This document shows, piece by piece, positions 1-5,366 of a stretch of 7,248 nt of DNA. Every line of letters begins with the position of its first letter. Within the stretch, counting starts at the first letter, position 1. Below the pieces are notes generated by a model. That model had not been told where the DNA came from. It made no database searches and worked only from the letters and a program-made list of their open reading frames with translations. Both the position numbers and the translations under genes were made by a program. Source of the stretch: Candidatus Solincola jinzensis (GTDB lineage: Bacteria; Actinomycetota; Geothermincolia; Geothermincolales; RBG-13-55-18); assembly GCA_015711875.1 (NCBI GenBank), contig JACVJG010000133.1, positions 1-7,248 of the forward strand. Direction: 5' to 3'.

Positions 1-161
1 TATTCGATATCTTGCCAGGGGCACGGATCTTCTCACCACTCACGCCAGCTCAGACAATATCCTTTCGGTTTCTCAACCATGCCCATCCCAACAGGGAACA
101 TGCGGTTTTTGTCCCAGCCTCCATCTTCCACGCAAGTAAGGCACGCCGTACCCACGCACGG
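1..161. other. Region downstream of the glycosyltransferase gene, no gene seen
   Basis: After the TAA at 162 the minus strand has no ribosome binding site and start followed by a protein-like frame before the window ends, and the plus-strand frames here are antisense or low-complexity. No convincing terminator is found: the best stem (TCCC-AACA-GGGA near 87-98) is short and lacks a T-run. Confidence 0.45.
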
Positions 162-2471
162 TTATACGAAAGCCTCCCCCGTCTGCCATGCCCGAAGCAA
201 CCTCGAGGCATCTTCCACCCTCTCCGTCCACTCTGGGGACGCTTTCTCGATAAAACTCCGTAGGGCCGAGGCGGCAGCATCGCGGTTTCCCAGCTCCTCC
301 TCCACCGCCGCCAAGTTATACCAGGCCTCCGGCAGCTCCTCGTCAAGCTCCAGAGCGCGCAGGTAGCTTTGACGCGCCTCCTCCATCGCCCCCAGGCGCG
401 AGAGGACGTTGCCCCTCTCGTTCCATGCCTCCGCCGCCTGGGGATCGCGGACGATGGCCTCCTCCACGCATTCCAGCGCTCCCTCTAGATCGCCCGCTTC
501 CTCTTTGCACACCCCGAGCCCCAGCCACGAGGCGATATCCGCGGCGTCTTCCTCCAGCGCGCGCCTGAACAACCCCTCGGCTTCTACGTATCTCCCCGTC
601 TCCACGCAAACGGCGGCGGTGGAGGCAAGGATCTCAGGGTCTCGCGCGTCCAGCCTCAGCGCCTCGCGAAAGCACCCCAGAGCCTCCTCGCTTTTGCCCA
701 TCTCGGCGAGCAAAGACCCCCTGAGGCGCCACGCCTCCGCGTTATCGCCATTGGCATCTAGGGCTTTTTCGTAACAGGCGAGCGCCTTTTCGGCCTTGCC
801 CAGAAGCCGGCAGCAGTTCCCCCTCTCCAGCCAGGCCTCGTCGTCTTTGGGGTCGCGGCGCAACAGGCTGTCGAAACACCTCGCCGCCTCCTTGACGCGC
901 CCGAGGCCGCGAAGGCACAGGCCCTTTCTCAGTTCCTCCCATCGCGATTCCCGGGAAAGGCGCGCGGCCTGTTCGTAGGCCTCCACAGCCTCCTCCAACC
1001 TTCCGTCCAGCTCCAGGCAGAACGCGAGGTTGAAGAGCGCTCGTCCCTCGAGGGGATCTACGCGCAAGGCCTTTTCCATGCACGCCACGGCATCGCCGTA
1101 AGACCCCATTCCCGCCCGGCAAGCGCCAAGCCCTATGTGGGCGGCTGCCAACATCAACGCGTCCGTTCCCTCCTTCAGCATGGAGATAGCCCGCTCGAAG
1201 CAGGCAGCCGCTTCCCCCAGCCTGCCCTCCCGGTCCAGGATCACCCCGCGGTTGTACCAGGCTTGCGCATCCAAGCCCCCTACCCGCAGGGCGGCAGCCA
1301 CGCATGAAAGCGCGCCCTCCGCGTCCCCTGACATGCTGCGGATTATGGCCACGTTCACCCATGCCCCCACCGCACCAGGGTCTTTCTCCAGCACGCGCTC
1401 GAAAACTGCAAGGGCTTCCGCGTGCTCCCCTCGCAGTGCATGCTCCAGCCCGCTCGCGAACGCCGCCGCAACCTCATCGGAACCCGCGCTCCTAAACTTC
1501 CTCCTGCCCTCTATGCCACGTGGGCTAGCCACCGCATGTCCCGTCTCATCGCTGCCGCGGGCATCAAGCGCCCAGAAGTGCTCGCACCTGCGCAGCCCAT
1601 CGCACAGGTTCAAGGCCTTATAGAGCAGCGCCGTGCTTCCAGGATCCAGGGAAATGGCCCGCGAGAGCAGGCGCAGGGCGTTGGAACGCATTCCTCTCCG
1701 GTCGTAAAGACGGCAGAGGTATAGGTAAACCATGGCTTTCAGGGCGCCGTCGAGGCGATCACCATAGCGGTCAAGCACATATGCGTATAGACGGATGTAG
1801 TCGTCCTCCCATTCCTTGGTATGGCGGTATATGGCGTTGCCGCCATGCACCCTGTATCCCACCAGTTCCTCAGGGATGAATCTGTAGAGACGTTCCGCCG
1901 CCAGGTCGAGAAAGAGCCGGAAATCGTTGTTGTACCTCAGGGTCTCGTCATATCCTATCCGCTCCATGGCCTCTCGCCTGACCGCTATGCTGCTGTGGAG
2001 CACGTAGTTTTTCGCTACCAGTTCCTGGAATATATCCCCGCCTTTCCTCTTTTTCTCCGCGCCGTAATGGGCGGTGAAGGTCTTCCCAGTGCGCCTGCCC
2101 TCCGCGTCCACCAGGGCGCCCTCCGTCCACACCACCACATCCTCGTTTTCCCGCAGAATCTCCCACTGCCGCCTCAGTTTCTCCGGCATCCAGAGATCGT
2201 CGGAATTGATGACGGCCACAAACCTGCCCGTGGCGAGCTCCAGGGCTTCGTTCAGGGTCCTTGATATGCCCCGGTTCGCGTGGTGGAAATAAGCCCTCAC
2301 CCTGTGGTCTTTCTCGGCATAACGCTTTACGATGGCGGGGGTGGAGTCACGGGAAGCGTCGTCTATGACGATGAGCTCCAGGTCAAAGAAGGTCTGACCG
2401 AGCACGCTCTCTATGGCCTCGGCCACGAAACGCTCGTGGTTGTAAGCGGGCATGAGAACGCTGAAGGTCAC
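162..2471 (-). CDS. GT2 family glycosyltransferase fused to about 12 tetratricopeptide repeats
   Basis: Counting from GTG at 2471 (TTG at 2474 is equally possible), the protein has 769 residues. Residues 3-210 are a GT-A fold family 2 glycosyltransferase: FSVLMPAYNHERF at 3-15, VIDDASRDST at 35-44, and the metal/nucleotide-sugar motif NSDD at 89-92. It also has a likely catalytic-base region YNNDF at 180-184 and a typical HGGNA at 209-213. After a linker with one possible lone TPR (about 247-280), residues 332-755 form a regular array of about 12 TPRs, each with the W/Y..LG......A...F..AL..DP pattern. No signal peptide or membrane segment is seen, so it should be cytoplasmic. The repeats probably bind a protein acceptor or partner. 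Its place beside the flagellar module suggests flagellin glycosylation, but sugar and acceptor are unknown; a general surface-glycan enzyme is the alternative. The gene ends with TAA at 162. Confidence 0.88.
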   Translation of the reverse strand: MTFSVLMPAYNHERFVAEAIESVLGQTFFDLELIVIDDASRDSTPAIVKRYAEKDHRVRAYFHHANRGISRTLNEALELATGRFVAVINSDDLWMPEKLRRQWEILRENEDVVVWTEGALVDAEGRRTGKTFTAHYGAEKKRKGGDIFQELVAKNYVLHSSIAVRREAMERIGYDETLRYNNDFRLFLDLAAERLYRFIPEELVGYRVHGGNAIYRHTKEWEDDYIRLYAYVLDRYGDRLDGALKAMVYLYLCRLYDRRGMRSNALRLLSRAISLDPGSTALLYKALNLCDGLRRCEHFWALDARGSDETGHAVASPRGIEGRRKFRSAGSDEVAAAFASGLEHALRGEHAEALAVFERVLEKDPGAVGAWVNVAIIRSMSGDAEGALSCVAAALRVGGLDAQAWYNRGVILDREGRLGEAAACFERAISMLKEGTDALMLAAAHIGLGACRAGMGSYGDAVACMEKALRVDPLEGRALFNLAFCLELDGRLEEAVEAYEQAARLSRESRWEELRKGLCLRGLGRVKEAARCFDSLLRRDPKDDEAWLERGNCCRLLGKAEKALACYEKALDANGDNAEAWRLRGSLLAEMGKSEEALGCFREALRLDARDPEILASTAAVCVETGRYVEAEGLFRRALEEDAADIASWLGLGVCKEEAGDLEGALECVEEAIVRDPQAAEAWNERGNVLSRLGAMEEARQSYLRALELDEELPEAWYNLAAVEEELGNRDAAASALRSFIEKASPEWTERVEDASRLLRAWQTGEAFV

Positions 2472-2480
2472 CAAATGCGG

Positions 2481-2489
2481 TCCTCCCCT
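2481..2489 (-). promoter_or_regulatory. Ribosome binding site that sets the glycosyltransferase start
   Basis: On the minus strand AGGGGAGGA is followed by six bases and TTG, or nine bases and GTG (2471). This strong Shine-Dalgarno lies directly before the conserved GT2 N-terminus (TFSVLMPAYN), which argues for a start at 2471 or 2474 rather than the far upstream 2612. Confidence 0.75.
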
Positions 2490-2645
2490 CGCCGCTTCCC
2501 CCGGCCACCAAGGCACGAAGGCAGGCCGGGCCTTACCATCAAAAAGGATATACTCGAAGCGGGAACCCTTTATCACGCAGATGGGGGAGAGCAGCGCGGC
2601 CAAAGCGTGCAATTGTCACCCAGCACGCCAGGTGCCCCTTTCCCC

Positions 2646-2659
2646 GCCGCCATGGCGGC
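2646..2659. repeat. Perfect 14-base palindrome GCCGCCATGGCGGC
   Basis: A self-complementary sequence centred between A2652 and T2653, located in the noncoding spacer about 175 bases upstream of the glycosyltransferase start. In RNA it would form a five-base GC stem with a CATG loop. It could be a dimer-protein operator or part of a larger RNA fold; in a GC-rich genome it may also be chance. Confidence 0.45.
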
Positions 2660-2770
2660 CTCACCGTGATAAGCGCGCCGTCTATCCCACATGGGCCGCG
2701 CGGCGAGCTTCCATGCCATGCGAGGAATGCGCAGATAAGGACATTCTAGGTCTTGAAGGCTCTTGGGCGC

Positions 2771-3553
2771 TTATGGCTCGAAATAGCCCGTTGAGAGAGC
2801 GTAAGCCAACACCCCCGTATACACGCCGTTCACGAAGGCCTGGAGGGACACCTTGTCCTTGAGCATGCGCTGCATATCGGCGCACCTGTCCCGCCACCCT
2901 TCATGGTGGTTGAGCCGCAGGACCCCTTCCTCAACGTTCTCCACTAAGGCCCCCGCCTCGACCAGGACCCGCGCCTCGGTTTCCAGATCCTCATGCCTCA
3001 GCTGCATGCGCGACGGGAGCTGCACGAGCGCGCACCCCTTTTCCCCCGCCTCGGCCACGGCGAGGAGGATATCGGCCTTCTCCAGGCTGTCCACGCCACA
3101 ACCCGCAAGCCCGGCCGCCTCCCTCATCCCCGCCAGCGGGAGAAGTAAGCGGGCCTTCTCCTCCAGGCTCTCCCTGGAGGTCAGGAAATCTATCAAGGCC
3201 ACGAGGAAATCGAAGTCGATGGGCTTGATGACGTAAGCGTCGGCGCCGCGCAGGAAGGCTTCCTGGATCTTATCCAGCCCGCTTAAGCCGGTGACGCAGA
3301 CCACGGGTATCTCCCGCAACCCGCTTTGCGCCTTCATGGCCTCCAGGAACTCGTACCCGCTCATGACCGTCATGCGCAGGTCCAGAAGTACGAGGTGGGG
3401 GAAGATCTGGTAGAGGAAATCCAGCCCCCTCGTCCCACGCTCCGCCTCGATCACCGTGTATCCCTCGGCCTCAAGCATGCGCGCCACCAGGCGCGCCATT
3501 TCCGGCTCGTCCTCTATATAAAGAATGCGTTTGCCCTCACCCGCTTTTCCCAT
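2771..3553 (-). CDS. Response-regulator-like protein: receiver domain plus unassigned, possibly winged-helix, C-terminal domain
   Basis: Residues 9-125 form a complete receiver domain: [12 protein letters not shown] with acidic pair D15/E16, the phosphoacceptor D58 in [10 protein letters not shown]88 in VVCVTG and K110 in [10 protein letters not shown]. All residues for phosphorylation by a histidine kinase are present. The rest (about 126-260) is not a standard output domain that I recognise. Around 157-215 the pattern of helices followed by [17 protein letters not shown] resembles a winged helix, but this is weak. The end ([24 protein letters not shown]) is unassigned. I chose ATG at 3553, giving 260 residues; GTG at 3565 would add four. 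Both starts lie inside csrA, so overlap with csrA and translational coupling are firm. The run of G upstream can serve as ribosome binding site. No kinase gene is visible in the window. Its place next to fliW-csrA suggests a role in motility or flagellin control (inference). Confidence 0.88.
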   Translation of the reverse strand: MGKAGEGKRILYIEDEPEMARLVARMLEAEGYTVIEAERGTRGLDFLYQIFPHLVLLDLRMTVMSGYEFLEAMKAQSGLREIPVVCVTGLSGLDKIQEAFLRGADAYVIKPIDFDFLVALIDFLTSRESLEEKARLLLPLAGMREAAGLAGCGVDSLEKADILLAVAEAGEKGCALVQLPSRMQLRHEDLETEARVLVEAGALVENVEEGVLRLNHHEGWRDRCADMQRMLKDKVSLQAFVNGVYTGVLAYALSTGYFEP

Positions 3554-3794
3554 GCGCCCCCCCACCGAGCTCGCCCATCATCCTCTCCGCCTCCCGCGCA
3601 CCCTCGAAGCTGGAGCGCGCTGCCTCCTCGTTGGCCCGCCTGATCTCCTCGTATACCTCCTTGCGGTGTACGGTCACCGAGCGCGGGGCCTTGATGCCAA
3701 GGCGCACCTTGTCGCCTTTGATCTCCAGCAGGCATACCTCCACCTCGTCACCGATCATCACGCTTTCGTTTATCTTCCTGGTGAGAACGAGCAT
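3537..3794 (-). CDS. csrA: Carbon storage regulator CsrA, flagellin translation repressor type
   Basis: CsrA is a homodimeric RNA-binding protein that blocks translation by covering ribosome binding sites at GGA motifs. Residues 1-50 align closely with known Csr[19 protein letters not shown], then [13 protein letters not shown], then [10 protein letters not shown]. The RNA-contacting residues L4, R6 and R44 are all present. At 85 residues it is longer than enterobacterial CsrA (61) because of a helical, then glycine-rich C-terminal extension; an extended C-terminus is typical of CsrA from bacteria with FliW. Asparagine 55, which I recall as needed for FliW inhibition in B. subtilis, is present here (IRRANEEA). 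The ATG start has GGAGGGG about nine bases upstream. The gene's last 17 bases overlap the next gene, and a run of seven G (3557-3563) lies in its final codons. Confidence 0.97.
   Translation of the reverse strand: MLVLTRKINESVMIGDEVEVCLLEIKGDKVRLGIKAPRSVTVHRKEVYEEIRRANEEAARSSFEGAREAERMMGELGGGAHGKSG
3557..3563 (-). other. Run of seven G at the csrA / receiver gene overlap
   Basis: The coding strand reads GGTGGGGGGGCGCATGG. It encodes the glycines near the CsrA C-terminus and also lies four bases upstream of the receiver-protein ATG, where it may act as the ribosome binding site. Losing one G would place csrA in frame with the receiver gene and give a fused product. The same ten-base string CGGTGGGGGG occurs at the flgL frameshift. 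Confidence 0.6.
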
Positions 3795-3812
3795 CCCTGC
3801 CCCTCCGGCTCC
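3791..3812 (-). promoter_or_regulatory. csrA ribosome binding site with near-consensus CsrA-binding site over the start codon
   Basis: The csrA leader reads CCGGAGGGGCAGGGATGC on the minus strand, with the start codon included. The last ten bases, GCAGGGATGC (3800 to 3791), match 8 of 10 positions of the core of the known CsrA SELEX consensus (ACARGGAUGU), and the GGA of the motif overlaps the ATG. A second GGA lies in the Shine-Dalgarno GGAGGGG at 3804-3810. Paired GGA sites over a ribosome binding site are the usual arrangement for CsrA translational repression, so autoregulation of csrA is likely. This is inference from the motif. Confidence 0.5.
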
Positions 3813-3817
3813 ATGTT

Positions 3818-4270
3818 TCAGGCTTCTTCGCCCGCCTCTTCCACCTCGGATGGAAAGACGCGGTGCCTGGTGTTGTACTCGGGATTGAGCAACACCACCT
3901 GCTTGGCCTTGCGGGTGTTGAGGTTCACCACCGTGGGCCCCTTCAGGTTGACGGTCATAAGCTCCACCCGCTCCGGCACGGTGACGAAGCAGAAGACGGA
4001 GAAATTATACGGCTCCTCCAGCTCCAGCGCCTCCACGTCCTCGTCCGGGATCTCCGGCGCGTAATCGGGAAAGAAATTCCACGGGTCGGTCACCAAGAAG
4101 GCCAGGGAGGGTTCCTCCAGGGACTGCAGCCACATGAACGGCCCTTTGCGGTGCTCCAGCAGCACATAGTCGCGGTAGGCCGGGAACCCGAGTATCCCCT
4201 CGATGAAGCTGATCACCTGTTCCTCGGAGTACTCTATACTCCCCAGCTTGGCGCTCTCGTACCTCAGCAT
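3818..4270 (-). CDS. fliW: Flagellar assembly factor FliW (CsrA antagonist)
   Basis: FliW is a small cytoplasmic beta-barrel protein that binds either flagellin or CsrA. In B. subtilis, flagellin secretion frees FliW, which then inhibits CsrA and allows flagellin translation. The 150-residue protein matches the family along its full length: FIEGILGFP at 22-30, the segment [15 protein letters not shown] at 56-70, [15 protein letters not shown] at 86-100, [19 protein letters not shown] at 108-126 and EYNTRHRVF at 131-139. The frame is open upstream to 4333, but I chose ATG at 4270: it begins the conserved region ([10 protein letters not shown]) and has AGGGG five bases upstream, while the upstream extension has no family similarity. 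The C-terminus ends in acidic residues (EVEEAGEEA). It is followed 23 bases later by csrA, the standard pairing of the two partners. Confidence 0.95.
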   Translation of the reverse strand: MLRYESAKLGSIEYSEEQVISFIEGILGFPAYRDYVLLEHRKGPFMWLQSLEEPSLAFLVTDPWNFFPDYAPEIPDEDVEALELEEPYNFSVFCFVTVPERVELMTVNLKGPTVVNLNTRKAKQVVLLNPEYNTRHRVFPSEVEEAGEEA

Positions 4271-4454
4271 ATCTTCCCCTCGGCTTTCCCAGCGTATACT
4301 ATCACACAAGCGTGATCCCGTTCCCTCCACCAAGTGGTTGATTTGCCATAAACCCCGTTTTCTCCACGCAAACTCCTTGCCGAAAACATGATACCCTCAT
4401 GACGAGGTTTTGTCCTCGCTGCAAGGAACGGCATGTCTCCCGCGTTCACGCTCC
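4271..4454 (-). promoter_or_regulatory. flgL-fliW intergenic leader with small hairpins and many GGA triplets
   Basis: This 184-base gap is the only sizeable one inside the flagellar module. Read on the minus strand it holds three consecutive short stem-loops: CGAGG-ACAAAA-CCTCG (4403-4418), CATGA-GGGTA-TCATG followed by four T (4387-4401), and GCAA-GGAGT-TTGC (4368-4380), where a GGA sits in the loop. About nine GGA triplets occur before the fliW start, the last within the fliW Shine-Dalgarno. CsrA family proteins bind GGA in hairpin loops, so this looks like a candidate CsrA target; that is inference. No strong sigma-70 or sigma-28 promoter and no clear intrinsic terminator is seen, although the second hairpin with TTTT could be a weak one. 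Confidence 0.4.
4301..4316. repeat. Small inverted repeat upstream of fliW
   Basis: ATCAC and GTGAT flank a six-base centre (ATCACACAAGCGTGAT on the plus strand), 30 bases upstream of the fliW start codon. With one mismatch the arms extend to seven bases. A GTATAC lies just downstream in the fliW direction (4294-4299). It could be a protein-binding dyad or an RNA hairpin close to the ribosome binding site; nothing in the sequence decides between them. Confidence 0.35.
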
Positions 4455-5353
4455 TCACCCAAGGTAATCCAGCAAGGAGGGGAGTATCACCCGCGCGCAT
4501 GCCGCCAGCGAAGCCTGGTAGGCGCTTTCCTTCAGGTTCAAGTTCATGGCCGCCTCCGCGATGTCCACGTCCTCGGCCTCGGAGAGCAGGGTTTTTTCCC
4601 TCTCGATTAGCTGCGAGATGAGGTTCTCCATGCGCTCCAGGCGGTTGGTCGCTGAGCCAACTACGCCGAGCTTTTCCACCACCCTGTCCATGGCGTCGTC
4701 CACCGCCTGCAGCAAGTCCCCCCCACCGCCTCGATATCTCCCGCCCTTACCGCCTGGGCGAGGTCATAGAGGAGCTTGAAAACGTTGGTCCCGGTGGCCC
4801 CGATGTTCATGAAAGCTTCCTCGCCGGTCACGTTGACCGCCAGTTCGGCTCCTGGGCCGATGTTCACCTTGATGCTCTCAGCGTTGCCGTTGTAGACCAC
4901 GTCGCTCCCCGTCCACTCGAAGGGCGCCTCTCCGGTGCGGGTGCCAGAAAAGACGTAGCGTCCCGAGAACTGCTGGCGGCTCAACTGCATGATGGTGTCC
5001 CGGAACTCGTCGATGCGCAGGGCGATGTTCTCGCGGTCGGTGCCCGTGAGGTAGCCGTTGGCCGCCTGAATAGCCAGGGTGCGCACTTCCCTGAGGGCGT
5101 CGACGACGTTGCTCAAGGCGTAGTCGGTGGTGGAAACCCAGCCCCTGATCTCGCTCACGTTGCGCGAGAACTGCTCCAGCACCATCACGGCGCCCCTTGA
5201 GCTTATGGCCCTGTGGGTTGCAAAGGGGTCGTCTGAGGGGCGGTTCACCCGCTTGCCCGAGGAAAGCTGCTCCTGGACCGCCATCACGTCCCCGAGAACG
5301 CGTTGCAGGTCGTTGAGGGAATTGTCGCTTATCATGCGGTTGGTGATCCTCAT
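4455..5353 (-). CDS. flgL: Flagellar hook-filament junction protein FlgL (HAP3), reading frame broken by one base
   Basis: FlgL forms the second junction ring, onto which flagellin assembles. The N-terminal flagellin-like domain is clear: MRITNRMISDNSLNDLQ at 1-17, LSSGKRVNRPSDDP at about 31-44, then the helical D1 region, with RYVFSGT at about 131-137. The first frame reads well to about residue 211 (4719), then enters 18 unrelated residues and stops at 4661. The matching C-terminal part (LLQAVDDAMDRVVEKLG to the final helix LNLKESAYQASLA) lies in another frame, ending with TGA at 4455. The switch is at a run of seven G (4718-4724); eight would join the two parts into a normal 299-residue FlgL. 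Both halves look fully conserved, so a sequencing error, a recent mutation or slippage is more likely than old decay. The ATG start has a Shine-Dalgarno GGGAGGG seven bases upstream and lies 13 bases after flgK. Confidence 0.93.
4718..4724 (-). other. Run of seven G at the flgL frameshift
   Basis: On the coding strand the run reads GGTGGGGGGGACTTG. Upstream codons are GTG GGG GGG and then ACT, out of frame with the conserved downstream GAC TTG CTG CAG. Adding one G gives GTG GGG GGG GAC TTG and restores FlgL. Homopolymer runs are the classic place for sequencing and assembly indels, and also for polymerase slippage and phase variation. Confidence 0.9.
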
Positions 5354-5366
5354 CCTTCGGCCCTCC

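Larger units (their letters stand above)
2472..2770 (-). other. 299-base spacer between the receiver and glycosyltransferase genes
   Basis: No convincing gene lies here. The spacer contains a perfect 14-base palindrome, GCCGCCATGGCGGC (2646-2659), and next to it a small dyad GCAC-N5-GTGC. Neither is followed by a T-run in the minus direction, so they do not look like intrinsic terminators. A loose flagellar-sigma-like pair (TAAA at 2569-2572, then TATAT around 2549-2553) has the wrong spacing. The glycosyltransferase may have its own promoter here, but none can be named with confidence. The frame of the downstream gene is open through part of this spacer without family-like sequence. Confidence 0.5.

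Noticed and set aside
742..1362. Long minus-strand frame inside the TPR region
   Set aside because: It is a shadow of the TPR array: glycine/arginine-rich composition and no domain.
162..1480. TPR region as a DNA tandem repeat
   Set aside because: The repeat is at protein level (about 34 residues); the nucleotide units are too diverged to be a DNA repeat array.
2548..2572. Flagellar-sigma-like promoter (TAAA then GAGTATAT) upstream of the glycosyltransferase
   Set aside because: The spacing is about 13 instead of about 15 bases and only 5 of 8 positions of the -10 element agree.
2472..2612. Upstream extension of the glycosyltransferase to 2612
   Set aside because: The extra 47 residues are not GT2-like, and a strong Shine-Dalgarno lies directly before 2471-2474, where the family N-terminus begins.
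4271..4333. Upstream extension of the fliW frame to 4333
   Set aside because: The extra 21 residues show no FliW similarity, while ATG 4270 has a strong ribosome binding site and starts the conserved region.
4387..4401. Intrinsic terminator after flgL
   Set aside because: The stem is only five base pairs with A/T in it and the T-run has four bases, too weak to call.
4264..4500. Small frame across the flgL-fliW leader on the minus strand (78 codons)
   Set aside because: It overlaps the flgL end and the fliW start in another frame, has no recognisable domain and is rich in residues expected from chance reading.
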